Shown piece by piece: positions 17,813 through 27,821 of a stretch of 45,449 nucleotides of DNA. Position 1 is the first letter of the stretch, and every line of letters starts with the position of its first letter. A program made the position numbers and the translations under genes. The stretch is from Helcobacillus massiliensis (lineage in GTDB: Bacteria; Actinomycetota; Actinomycetes; Actinomycetales; Dermabacteraceae): NCBI RefSeq assembly GCF_014191425.1, contig NZ_JACHWP010000011.1:1-45449 (forward strand), written 5' to 3'. A model generated the notes under the pieces. That model had not been told where the DNA came from, ran no database searches, and saw only the letters and a program-made list of their open reading frames with translations.

Positions 17813-19354
17813 CTGCTGGCACCACACTGAGTAGCGGTCATTGCTGAACCGCTGCTCGAAGACGGTGTTCCAGCGGTCCTCCAGCCACACCTGCTGCTGG
17901 GCGGGGGACTGGTTCAGCACCCACTGGTCCACCAGGGCGCAGTACGGGGCGCGCTGGTTCGGGCCGTGCAGCCACTGCACCTGGTGGTCCACGGTCAGCG
18001 GCGCGAGCGTGGAGATGTCCGAGGCGACCTGTGTGCCCGGCGGCAGAGCCGCCATCGCTTCGCGCGCCTGCTGCGCCTGCTCACTGACGGACCACCGGTC
18101 GGGCTCCGCGAGCTGCAGCACCGGCATGGTGGGACCGGCTGCGCCCGTGATGACCGTGGCGAGGGCCGCGAGCCCCAGGGGGAACGCCGCCGCCCTGGGC
18201 TGCAGGACCCACCGGGGGATGCGATGCGCCCACGCGGGGGAGGAGGAGCGCAGGCGGTCCGCGAACCGCGCGATTTTCGGCAGCGCGTCCAGCAGGGCGG
18301 CGAACGCGATCGGCATCAGCACGGCGCTGTAGTGCCACGTCCAGCCCCAGTAGTGCTCCACGTTCCCGGTCATCCGCCACGCCAGGGTGGGCAGCGCCAG
18401 CAGCACCAGCGGGGAGCGCAGCCCCACCACCCCGGTGGCGAGGATCAGCAGGCCGACGGTGGCCCACTTGATCGGGGGCCCGAACACGTCCAGGGCGCTG
18501 CCGATGTTGTCGGTGTAGTCGAACTGCCCCTGCGGGTTCAGCGCCGGCAGGATCAGCAGCGTGGACAGCAGGAACCAGAAGACGCCCCACAGGGTCAGGC
18601 CGGCGCCGATGGTGAAGTCGCGGCGGGCGGCGATGTCCGCGTCCGAGCCGAAGCTGAGGGCGAGCTGCTTGACGGTGGTGGCGCGCCGGCCCGCTTCAGC
18701 GGACCGCTCCTGCAGCTCGCGTGCGTCCATGAGGGCTCGCACCGCGATGATGAGCCCGAGAACCGTGACGGTGAGGCCGAGGTCCTCCTTCACGAACACC
18801 AGCAGGCCCGCCCAGATCGCGGCGGTCATCATCCGGTGGCGGAGGTATGCGGTGAGGGAGAGGGCGAGCAGCGGCACCGCGAACGCGATCTCGTGGAACT
18901 GCACGATGTGCGCGGACTGCAGCCCGAAGGAGAACACGTACACGAAACCCGCCATCAGGCCGATCGTGCGGCCGAGCCGGTCGATCGCGAGGCGGGTGAG
19001 GGGGACGGCGCTGGCGGCCAGCAGCAGGGCCTGCAGAACCATCAGCGTGAGTGGTGAAGGGAACAGCGCCCACACCGGCCCGAGCAGCACGAGGATCGGG
19101 TGGAAGTGGTCGCCGAGGAGGTTGAAGTCATCACCCTTGATCGGCACGATCGGGGCGGACCCGCGGGCGTAGGCGGACGCGAGGGAGGAGAAGATGCCGA
19201 GGTCCCAGCTGGGGAAGTCGAATCGTCTCCACTGCTGGACCGACAGGGCCGTGTAGGCCAGGGCGGCGAGCAGAGCGGGGAGCATCGCCAGGAGGCGGTC
19301 CCAGGCGGCGGCCGGACGCACAGAGGACCTGTGAGAGTGCGGAGAGTCAACCAT
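17753..19354 (-). CDS. DUF2079 family multi-pass membrane protein
   Basis: The 533-residue protein has about ten hydrophobic segments. Its hallmark is the early extracellular loop RRFDFPSWDLGIF, followed by the conserved DHFHPILVLLGPVW stretch, which is typical of DUF2079. The family resembles GT-C glycosyltransferases in layout (Asp and His in the first loop), but no activity has been shown for it to my knowledge. The C-terminal part after about residue 420 is predicted outside the membrane. I chose the ATG at 19354 because homology and the first helix start soon after; upstream in-frame sequence is poor. It is probably transcribed separately from ppsA, because a hairpin lies between them. 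Its 3' end overlaps the S33 hydrolase gene by 60 bp. Confidence 0.82.
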   Translation of the reverse strand: MVDSPHSHRSSVRPAAAWDRLLAMLPALLAALAYTALSVQQWRRFDFPSWDLGIFSSLASAYARGSAPIVPIKGDDFNLLGDHFHPILVLLGPVWALFPSPLTLMVLQALLLAASAVPLTRLAIDRLGRTIGLMAGFVYVFSFGLQSAHIVQFHEIAFAVPLLALSLTAYLRHRMMTAAIWAGLLVFVKEDLGLTVTVLGLIIAVRALMDARELQERSAEAGRRATTVKQLALSFGSDADIAARRDFTIGAGLTLWGVFWFLLSTLLILPALNPQGQFDYTDNIGSALDVFGPPIKWATVGLLILATGVVGLRSPLVLLALPTLAWRMTGNVEHYWGWTWHYSAVLMPIAFAALLDALPKIARFADRLRSSSPAWAHRIPRWVLQPRAAAFPLGLAALATVITGAAGPTMPVLQLAEPDRWSVSEQAQQAREAMAALPPGTQVASDISTLAPLTVDHQVQWLHGPNQRAPYCALVDQWVLNQSPAQQQVWLEDRWNTVFEQRFSNDRYSVWCQQSAPQGWERPAPASRPQSDR

Positions 19355-19458
19355 TTCGTGACATTCTGGCACGGGCTTCTCCGGGTGGATAGGGGGGCCT
19401 GTGGGCGAATCGTCGTTTCGGGATCGCAGCGGGACTTCTCGGGCCTTCCGAACATGCG

Positions 19459-19490
19459 AATGGGCCGCACCCCAGAGGATGCGGCCCATT
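19459..19490 (-). terminator. Perfect 11-bp inverted repeat downstream of ppsA
   Basis: AATGGGCCGCA (19459-19469) and TGCGGCCCATT (19480-19490) are perfect complements around a 10-nt loop. It lies 39 bp after the ppsA stop codon, ahead of the DUF2079 gene. No long T tract follows in either direction, as is common in GC-rich actinobacteria. Confidence 0.7.
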
Positions 19491-19528
19491 GAGGCGCAGG
19501 GTCGGCTGCGCGGTTCAGATGCGGGCGG

Positions 19529-21910
<2,382 letters not shown>

Positions 21911-21941
21911 AGAAATGACTCCTTCGTCTTTCTTGGTGCTC

Positions 21942-22796
21942 TCAGTGGTGGGTCCTGTGCGCAAGCCGCTGCAGGATGATGGCGGACATCTCCTCCACGG
22001 ATTTTGCCGAGGAATCTACCACGGGGATGTTGTTCTTCTGGAACAGTCGCCGCGCGGAGGACAGCTCGAAGTTGACCTGCTGCAGCGAAGCATATCGGGA
22101 GCCCTGGCGGCGCTCTTCGCGCACGGCGGCGAGGCGCTCGGGGGAGGAGATGAGACCGAACAGCTTCGGGCCGAGGTCCTTCAGCGGACGCGGCAGGTGA
22201 TCGGTCTCGAAGTCCTCATCGACCAGCGGATAGTTCGCGACGAACAGCCCGTGCTGGAGGGCGAGGAACATGGAGGTCGGGGTCTTGCCGCAGCGCGACG
22301 GGGCCACCAGGATGACGTCGGCCTTCTCCAGGGCGCGCAGGGACTGGCCGTCGTCGTGCTCGATCGCGAACTCGATCGCCTGCATCCGTCGGTAGTAGGA
22401 GTCCATGTTGCCCACACCGTGCAGCTGGGACCGCAGGGAGGAGGAGCACACGCCGAGGGCGTTCTCCACCTTCTCCATGTGCGTCTCGAACAGGTCGATG
22501 ATGGGGGCGCGGCACTCCACCAGCTGGCTGCGGATGTCGCGGTCCACGGCGGTGGAGAACACCAGTGGACCCTCCCCGGCCTCAACCAGGTCGTCGATCT
22601 CCTGGACGATCTGGTGCGCTTCCTCCGGGTTGGAGATGAAGGGGATGGTGGTGCGGTCGAACTTCAGGTCGGGGAACTGCACCAGCAGGGCGTTGCCCAT
22701 CGCTTCGGCGGTGAGGCCGGTGGAGTCGGACAGGAAGAACACCGGGATGCGGCGCTTGTCGGCTTCGGGGCCGGCGCCTGGGGTGTCGGTGGACAT
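21942..22796 (-). CDS. ppsR: PEP synthase regulatory protein (bifunctional kinase / pyrophosphorylase)
   Basis: The 284-residue protein belongs to the DUF299/PSRP family. In this family ADP-dependent phosphorylation of a Thr next to the catalytic His switches PEP synthase off, and Pi-dependent dephosphorylation switches it on. Family marks are [13 protein letters not shown] at the N-terminus, the P-loop-like stretch [16 protein letters not shown] near residue 160, and the C-terminal [13 protein letters not shown]. The start at 22796 has a GAGGAG ribosome site. The target site (GGRTCHAAI) is present in the downstream ppsA product, so the pair forms a self-contained on/off switch. An upstream in-frame extension is unlikely to be translated. 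Confidence 0.95.
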   Translation of the reverse strand: MSTDTPGAGPEADKRRIPVFFLSDSTGLTAEAMGNALLVQFPDLKFDRTTIPFISNPEEAHQIVQEIDDLVEAGEGPLVFSTAVDRDIRSQLVECRAPIIDLFETHMEKVENALGVCSSSLRSQLHGVGNMDSYYRRMQAIEFAIEHDDGQSLRALEKADVILVAPSRCGKTPTSMFLALQHGLFVANYPLVDEDFETDHLPRPLKDLGPKLFGLISSPERLAAVREERRQGSRYASLQQVNFELSSARRLFQKNNIPVVDSSAKSVEEMSAIILQRLAHRTHH

Positions 22797-22986
22797 GGTG
22801 CGGTGCTCCTCAGGGTGCGCGTCATTGCGGCGGGGGTGCCTTGAACATACCGCCTTTGGGTGCATGGACCCGGAGAACGGGCCGCTGGTTACGCGAGCAT
22901 CACACCGGACACGGCCGACCCGCCCGTGCGTGACCGATTGAGTGCGCAATCGTCCAGCAGGGCGGGCCGGGTGCGGGCCGACGGGA
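22797..22986. promoter_or_regulatory. Region between ppsR and the dimethylargininase gene
   Basis: Both flanking genes are on the minus strand. A -10-like TATGTT (complement near 22844-22850) about 50 nt before the ppsR start may be its promoter. The left-hand gene has a nested inverted repeat at 22919-22966, reported separately. No small gene is supported. Confidence 0.35.
22919..22966 (-). terminator. Nested inverted repeat downstream of the dimethylargininase gene
   Basis: CCCGCCC (22919-22925) pairs with GGGCGGG (22960-22966), and inside it CGATTG (22935-22940) pairs with CAATCG (22947-22952) around a 6-nt loop. It lies 20 bp beyond the stop codon of the gene ending at 22987 and could end that transcript. 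Confidence 0.45.
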
Positions 22987-23793
22987 TCAGCGGCGCAGCA
23001 GCAGGGTGCAGCACTTGATGGAGCCGCCGCCCTTCAGCAGCTCCGGCAGGCCCACGGCGTGGGTGCGGTAGCCGGCGTCCTCCAGCTGACGGTCCAGGTC
23101 GGTGAGGCGGTCGGAGACCACGAGGTCGCCGCCGGTGCCGAACATGTTGAGGCCGAGCACCTCGGCGTCGGCGGCGCTGGCGTGGATCGCGTCCGGGAAG
23201 CGCTGATCGAGGAGCTTCAGGGACGGCTCATCGAACGCCTCCCGCAGGAACGCGACGTTCGGCCCGTCCTGCCCCTCGGCGCCCTCCAGCACGGTGAGGG
23301 CGGTGTCGAGGTGGTAGAAGCGCGGGTCCACCAGACGCAGCGACAGCACCTCGCGGTCGAAGATCCGGCGCAGTTCGTCATGGGATTCGATGGTGGAGCG
23401 CAGGCCCCAGCCGGCGAGGATCGTCTCGCCGGCCATCAGCATGTCGCCTTCGCCCTCGTTGACGTACTTCGGCTCGAAGACCTCGAAGCCGTGGGCGTCG
23501 AACCAGTCCATGTAGGCGGGGCCCTCGTCCACGCGCTCGGGGAAGGCGAACTTCGCTCCGTAGGCCTTGCCGTCGAGGGTGAACCCGCCGTTGGCGGCGT
23601 ACACCATGTCCGGCAGACCCTCGACCTGGTCGATCAGCTCGATGTCGTAGCCGAGCTCGAGGTACTTCTCGTACAGCTTCTGCCATTCGGCGACGGCGAT
23701 CTCCGCCTTCGCTCCCGCGCTCGGGTCCATCCAGGGGTTGATCTGGTAGCTGACGTCGAAGTGGGTGGGGCGGCACATGAGGATTGTTGTCAT
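22987..23793 (-). CDS. ddaH: Dimethylarginine dimethylaminohydrolase-type guanidino hydrolase
   Basis: The 268-residue protein has the pentein fold features of dimethylargininases and arginine deiminase relatives. An N-terminal MCRPTHFDVSYQINPW, an acidic NEGEGDMLMAG, the catalytic His in FYHLDTAL, and a C-terminal KCCTLLL with the nucleophile Cys262 can be seen; the CC pair matches the TCCSVL-like end of known DDAHs. It would hydrolyse methylated arginine (or a related guanidine compound) to citrulline and an amine. The divergent Lrp/AsnC gene fits control by an amino acid. The ATG at 23793 has no ribosome site; CACAAT ends 7 nt upstream, so the mRNA may be leaderless. Citrulline-forming arginine deiminase activity is a less likely alternative. 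Confidence 0.8.
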   Translation of the reverse strand: MTTILMCRPTHFDVSYQINPWMDPSAGAKAEIAVAEWQKLYEKYLELGYDIELIDQVEGLPDMVYAANGGFTLDGKAYGAKFAFPERVDEGPAYMDWFDAHGFEVFEPKYVNEGEGDMLMAGETILAGWGLRSTIESHDELRRIFDREVLSLRLVDPRFYHLDTALTVLEGAEGQDGPNVAFLREAFDEPSLKLLDQRFPDAIHASAADAEVLGLNMFGTGGDLVVSDRLTDLDRQLEDAGYRTHAVGLPELLKGGGSIKCCTLLLRR

Positions 23794-23800
23794 AGGACAC

Positions 23801-23806
23801 ATTGTG
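23801..23806 (-). promoter_or_regulatory. Possible -10 box (CACAAT) of ddaH
   Basis: CACAAT on the minus strand ends 7 nt before the ATG at 23793. It departs from TANNNT at the first base, so this is a weaker candidate than the other leaderless promoters in the window. The divergent asnC start is 80 bp away, so a shared operator for the AsnC protein is likely between them. Confidence 0.35.
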
Positions 23807-23872
23807 ACAGCGGCCGCGCGCAATTGTTCCGTATCCGACGCACGTTCCGAGCGTCTTTTCGGACATCGGCGC

Positions 23873-23878
23873 TACGAT
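23873..23878 (+). promoter_or_regulatory. -10 box (TACGAT) of a probable leaderless asnC mRNA
   Basis: TACGAT ends 7 nt before the ATG at 23886, placing the transcription start at about that codon. An ATG two codons earlier (23880) would fall upstream of the predicted start site. Confidence 0.5.
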
Positions 23879-23885
23879 CATGCGC

Positions 23886-24317
23886 ATGGATCAGATCGAT
23901 GCTCGTGTGATCGGTGAGCTCAAGGCCAACTCCCGCATCGGCTACGCCGACCTCGGTGACGCCGTCGGCCTCTCCGCCTCGGCCGCGAAGCGCCGCGTGG
24001 ACCGCCTGGTGGAGCGCGGCATCATCACCGGCTTCACCATCACCCTCAGGTCCGAACGCACCGCCACCACCACCGAAGCAGTGGTGGAGCTGTTCTGCCG
24101 CGGCACCGTCCCGCCGCAGGCCCTTGCCCGCGCCCTCTCTCAGGTGCCGGAGGTGGTGGAGGCATCCACCGTCACCGGCGAGGCGGACGCCCTCGTCACA
24201 CTCCGCGCTCGCAGCGTCAGCGACCTGGAGACGGCGCTGGAGAAGGTCCGCGACCTCCCGAGCGTGGACCACACCCGCAGCGCCGTCATCCTCTCGCGCG
24301 TCATCGAATCACGCTGA
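23886..24317 (+). CDS. Lrp/AsnC family transcriptional regulator
   Basis: The 143-residue protein has an N-terminal AsnC-type winged helix-turn-helix (about residues 2-52: DQIDARVIGELKANSR, then LGDAVGLSASAAKRRVDRL) and a C-terminal RAM/ligand-binding ferredoxin-like domain (VVEASTVTGEADALVTLRA). Such regulators form octamers and respond to amino acids. The divergent ddaH gene and the 92-bp gap make it a probable regulator of that gene and of itself, with arginine or a derivative as a likely signal; this is inference. I start it at 23886 instead of 23880 because of the -10 position. Its stop overlaps the opposing SBP gene by 9 bp. Confidence 0.9.
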   Translation: MDQIDARVIGELKANSRIGYADLGDAVGLSASAAKRRVDRLVERGIITGFTITLRSERTATTTEAVVELFCRGTVPPQALARALSQVPEVVEASTVTGEADALVTLRARSVSDLETALEKVRDLPSVDHTRSAVILSRVIESR

Positions 24318-25328
24318 AGCGGAGAACTTCTCGTCCACGAAGTCGGCGACCTTGAGCGGCTCGCTGTAGGACACCTGCTTCGCCTCCATCCACACCGCCT
24401 GCATCGCCTCCAGCTGCTCCGGCTGCGGCGCCAGGTTCGGCAGGTAGGTGTACATCGGGGAGGCCTTCAACACCTCGATCTTCTGGCCGGTGGCGTCCGC
24501 GAGGATCTGGTACACCTCGTCGGTCTGGGGGCCGTCGGCCGAGAGCTGCTGCGCCCCCTCGGTCAGTGCGGTGAAGAACTTCTGCGCCGTGTCGCCGGCC
24601 GCGAAGTCCTCGGAGAACATCACGCCGGTGCCGGTGACGCCCTTCGCCGGAACAGCGATGGGGGAGGCGATGCCGGCCTCCTCCATCGCCGAGGAGAAGG
24701 GGGCCGACGGGGTTGCCGCATCGATCGAGCCGTTCTCCAGCGCCGGCTGCTGGTCCGGGGTGGCGAGGTTGACGGCCTCGACGTCGTTCAGGGTCAGGCC
24801 CGCCTCCTTCAGCATCGCCGCGAGCAGGTAGCCGCCGGTGGCGCCGGGCCCGCCGGCCACACCGATCTTGCGGCCCTTGAGGTCCTTGACGTCCTTCACC
24901 TCACCGGAGTCCAGCAGCTTCTGCGACACCTCCAGGGCGGTGGGGGAGTTCTCGATGTCGCCGGGGGAGATGCCCATGGATCCGGCCACGGTGAACTTCA
25001 CGCCTGAGTGCAGGGCGTTGAACATGCCGGCGGAGAACCCGGCGCACATGACGTCCAGCTGGTTGTTCGCGAGCATCGGCACACCGTCCTGGCCGGACTT
25101 CAGCGGCACCAGCTCGAGGGTGAGGCCGGCGTCGGCGAACTTCTTCGTCGCATCCGCTACGTACAGGGGCGCGAACAGGGACGACGGCAGGTGCCCCACG
25201 CGGATCGTGGAGGACCCGTCGGCCCCCTTCCCCTTGCCGGTGACGGCGGGGCCGCAGGCGGCGAGGGCGGCGGCAGCGGTGCCGGCGGCGGTGGCGGTGA
25301 GCAGAGAGCGGCGGGACAGAGCAGTCAT
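24309..25328 (-). CDS. NMT1/TauA-type ABC substrate-binding lipoprotein
   Basis: The 339-residue protein has a Tat-like signal (SRRSLLTATAAG) and a lipobox LAAC with Cys at about residue 25, so it should be anchored outside the membrane. The mature part (VGHLPSSLFAPLYVADATKKF, then VAGGPGATGGYLLAAML and NLATPDQQPALENGSIDAA) matches the NMT1/SsuA-like periplasmic-binding family. This family binds sulfonates, nitrate, taurine, aromatic acids or the thiamine precursor HMP; the substrate cannot be told here. It is the third gene of an ATPase-permease-SBP operon, 48 bp after the permease. A ThiY-type HMP import role is possible given the distant thiamine salvage operon, but unproven. Confidence 0.88.
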   Translation of the reverse strand: MTALSRRSLLTATAAGTAAAALAACGPAVTGKGKGADGSSTIRVGHLPSSLFAPLYVADATKKFADAGLTLELVPLKSGQDGVPMLANNQLDVMCAGFSAGMFNALHSGVKFTVAGSMGISPGDIENSPTALEVSQKLLDSGEVKDVKDLKGRKIGVAGGPGATGGYLLAAMLKEAGLTLNDVEAVNLATPDQQPALENGSIDAATPSAPFSSAMEEAGIASPIAVPAKGVTGTGVMFSEDFAAGDTAQKFFTALTEGAQQLSADGPQTDEVYQILADATGQKIEVLKASPMYTYLPNLAPQPEQLEAMQAVWMEAKQVSYSEPLKVADFVDEKFSASA

Positions 25329-25376
25329 GGCAGGTGGGGCCTTTCAGAGCGGGTCAGCAGGTGGATGCGGGGCGGG

Positions 25377-26198
25377 TCAGCGGCGGCGCCAGGGCAGCAG
25401 CAGTGTTTCGGAGCGGGTGATGACGAAGGTGAGGGCGGCGCCGATCACGCCGATCACCACCAGCCCCACGTACAGCTTCTCCGGGATGAACAGCTGCCAG
25501 GAGTTCCAGATCAGATAGCCGAGACCGGTGGTGGACGCACCGGTGAACTCCACCGCGGTGATCACCACCACGGCGGTGCCGGTCGCGGTGCGCAGACCGG
25601 AGAACACGAACGGCAGCGCGCCCGGCAGGATCACGTGGCGGAATCGGTTGAACCCGCGGGCGCCGTAGGCGCGCCCCGCTTCGTGCAGCTTCGGGTCGAT
25701 CGCCCACACACCAGAGACCGTGTTGATCTGAAGGATGAAGAACGTCGTGATGAACACGGCCAGCAGCTTCGGCACCTCCGTGGGGCCGAAGATCATCAGC
25801 AGGATCGGAAAGATCGCAATCTTCGGCAGCGGGTACAGCGCCGCGAACAGGGGACCGAGGGCGGCGTTCAGTGCGCGTGAGGACCCCATCAGCAGGCCGA
25901 CCACCACACCGGCGACCGCGCCGAGACCGCCGCCGACCAGCAGACGCGCGAGCGTCGGCCCGGCGTGCGACCACAGCTCGCCGCTGGCGGCCATCTCGAT
26001 GCCGGTCTGCAGGATCCGGGTCGGGGCGGGGAAGAACCGCGGGTCGATGATGAGGGCGCGGGCGCACACCTCCCACAGGACGAGCAGGAGGACGGGGCTC
26101 GCGATCGCGAGGGCCAGGTCCCGTCGGCGCAGGCGCGCCTCCTTCGTCCGCTGGGCCCGGACGGCCGCCTCGGTGCGGTCACGGCGTGTGGTGCTCAT
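25377..26198 (-). CDS. ABC transporter permease, SsuC/TauC type
   Basis: The 273-residue inner-membrane protein has about six hydrophobic segments and the EAA-type cytoplasmic loop (HEAGRAYGARGFNRFRHVILPGALPFV) that docks on the ATPase. The basic N-terminus (TRRDRTEAAVRAQRTKEARLRRRD) is cytoplasmic. It belongs to the BPD-transport permease branch that works with NMT1-type binding proteins. The start at 26198 has an AAGGAG site and overlaps the ATPase stop by 4 nt (ATGA), so translation is coupled. Confidence 0.92.
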   Translation of the reverse strand: MSTTRRDRTEAAVRAQRTKEARLRRRDLALAIASPVLLLVLWEVCARALIIDPRFFPAPTRILQTGIEMAASGELWSHAGPTLARLLVGGGLGAVAGVVVGLLMGSSRALNAALGPLFAALYPLPKIAIFPILLMIFGPTEVPKLLAVFITTFFILQINTVSGVWAIDPKLHEAGRAYGARGFNRFRHVILPGALPFVFSGLRTATGTAVVVITAVEFTGASTTGLGYLIWNSWQLFIPEKLYVGLVVIGVIGAALTFVITRSETLLLPWRRR

Positions 26199-26959
26199 CG
26201 GTCGGCTCCTTCCGCGGCGAGGGCGTCGTCACGCAGCGACTCCCAGATGTGCGAACGCATCTCGGCGTACTGAGGGGAGCGTTCGATGTCATGGCGGCGG
26301 GGCCGCTCGAACGGCACCGCGAGGTCCTCCTTCACCCGCCCCGGGCGGGCCGACATCACGAGGATCCGGTCGCTGAGCAGGATCGCTTCGTCGATGTCGT
26401 GCGTGACCATCAGGACGGTGGTGCGCTCCGCCTCCCACAGGGCCAGCAGCTCCTCCTGCATCAGCATGCGGGTCTGGGCGTCGAGCGCGCCGAGCGGCTC
26501 ATCCATCAGCAGCAGCGGGGACCCGGTCGCGAACGCGCGCGCGATGGCGACGCGCTGCCGCATCCCGCCGGACAGCTGGTGCGGGTAGGCGGTGGCGAAC
26601 TGCTCGAGCCGCACCCGCTGGATCCAGTCGTCGGCGATGCGGCGCCGCTCCGCCTTCGGCATCCCGGCCATCTTCAGGCCGAACGCGACGTTGTCCCGCA
26701 CCGTCATCCACGGGAACACTCCGTGCTCCTGGAACACGAAGGCCGACGGCATCGTCTCCACCGTCCCGGTGGTCGCCTCCTCCAGGCCGCCGACGAGGCG
26801 CAGCAGCGTCGACTTTCCGCCACCGGAGGGACCGACGATGCAGGTGAACGACCCGGGCTCCAGGTCGATGGAGACGTCCTCCACCGCCCACGTGGTGGTC
26901 GGTCCGGACACGAACGCCTTGGACAACTCGGTGGTGCGGACAGCTGGGGCTTCGGGCAT
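26195..26959 (-). CDS. ABC transporter ATPase, SsuB/TauB type
   Basis: The 254-residue cytoplasmic ATPase shows Walker A GPSGGGKSTLL (about residues 42-52), the Q-loop in VFQEHGVFPWM, the signature LSGGMRQRVAIARA, Walker B LLLMDEPLGALD, and the switch His in MVTHDIDEAI. It powers the NMT1-type importer encoded in the same operon. The start at 26959 has no clear ribosome site. The gene is divergent from the dienelactone-hydrolase-like gene, with 102 bp between them. Confidence 0.95.
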   Translation of the reverse strand: MPEAPAVRTTELSKAFVSGPTTTWAVEDVSIDLEPGSFTCIVGPSGGGKSTLLRLVGGLEEATTGTVETMPSAFVFQEHGVFPWMTVRDNVAFGLKMAGMPKAERRRIADDWIQRVRLEQFATAYPHQLSGGMRQRVAIARAFATGSPLLLMDEPLGALDAQTRMLMQEELLALWEAERTTVLMVTHDIDEAILLSDRILVMSARPGRVKEDLAVPFERPRRHDIERSPQYAEMRSHIWESLRDDALAAEGADR

Positions 26960-27061
26960 CGATCGATCTCGCAGAGGGTGCAGTGGGGCGGTCAGGGACG
27001 TCGGGGATTGCTGACATCGTAGACGTCCGCCCGCTCAGGCGCGCATCGGTACCATAACCGC
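26960..27061. promoter_or_regulatory. Divergent promoter region, ABC ATPase / dienelactone hydrolase
   Basis: This 102-bp region holds both promoters. On the plus strand TACCAT lies at 27050-27055. On the minus strand no TANNNT box with good spacing is obvious before the ATPase. Confidence 0.4.
27050..27055 (+). promoter_or_regulatory. -10 box (TACCAT) of a probable leaderless mRNA
   Basis: TACCAT ends exactly 6 nt before the ATG at 27062, with no ribosome site, so the transcript should begin at the start codon. Confidence 0.5.
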
Positions 27062-27820
27062 ATGTCCCAGCGCCGCTCCGTCACCGTCGAAGCCGTCGAG
27101 ATCCCCACCGATATCGAGGCCCTGCCCGGTCGCCTCTTCCGCCCCGACGGGACCGGTGACGCCCCCGGCATCGTGCTGCTGCAGGAGATCTTCGGCCTGT
27201 CCGAGTACGTCCTCGACCGCGCCTCGGACCTCGCCGCCGCCGGGTACGCCGTGCTCGTGCCGCAGCTGTTCGCCCGGCTCGACCCGCCGATCACCGCGAT
27301 CGATGAGAGCATCGGCATGGAGGCCGCTCTGCCGGAGGCGATGGAGCGCACCGGTGAGCTCGACTGGGGACGCGCCGTCGCCGACGGCGTCCACACCTTC
27401 CACGCGCTGCGCGGCACCGACGGAGTCCGCCATGACGAGGTCGCCGTGATGGGCTTCTGCTACGGGGGCGGACTCGCGTTCAACGTCGCCGCCCAGTCCG
27501 CGCGCGACGGCGCCGCCCCCGCCGCCCTGATCGCGTTCTACGGCTCCGCGCTGCCGGACCTGCTGGACCTCGCCGCCGAGGTCGACATCCCCAGCCTGCA
27601 CGTGTTCGGCACGGCCGACACCTTCATCCCGATGGACCAGGTGGAGCGCATCCGGGAGGCCGTCACCGCCGACGGGATCCGCGACCAGGTCGAATTCCAC
27701 CTGCATGAGGGCGCCGGGCATGCCTTCGACAACCCGCACCCGATGTTCCACCACGAGCAGGCGTCCCGGGACGCGTGGTGGCAGATGCTGGAGTTCCTCA
27801 CCCGTCGGCTGCCCCTCTGA
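27062..27820 (+). CDS. Dienelactone-hydrolase family alpha/beta hydrolase
   Basis: The 252-residue protein has the family's Cys-based triad: Cys in MGFCYGGG, Asp in FGTADTFIP and His in GAGHAFDNP. The entry segment PGIVLLQEIFGLSEYVLD is typical of dienelactone hydrolase-like proteins. True dienelactone hydrolases act in chlorocatechol breakdown, but most homologues outside such clusters hydrolyse other small esters or lactones; no aromatic pathway genes lie nearby, so the substrate is unknown. It starts without a ribosome site, with a -10 box 6 nt upstream. It converges on mgtE with a 1-bp gap. Confidence 0.88.
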   Translation: MSQRRSVTVEAVEIPTDIEALPGRLFRPDGTGDAPGIVLLQEIFGLSEYVLDRASDLAAAGYAVLVPQLFARLDPPITAIDESIGMEAALPEAMERTGELDWGRAVADGVHTFHALRGTDGVRHDEVAVMGFCYGGGLAFNVAAQSARDGAAPAALIAFYGSALPDLLDLAAEVDIPSLHVFGTADTFIPMDQVERIREAVTADGIRDQVEFHLHEGAGHAFDNPHPMFHHEQASRDAWWQMLEFLTRRLPL

Positions 27821-27821
27821 C

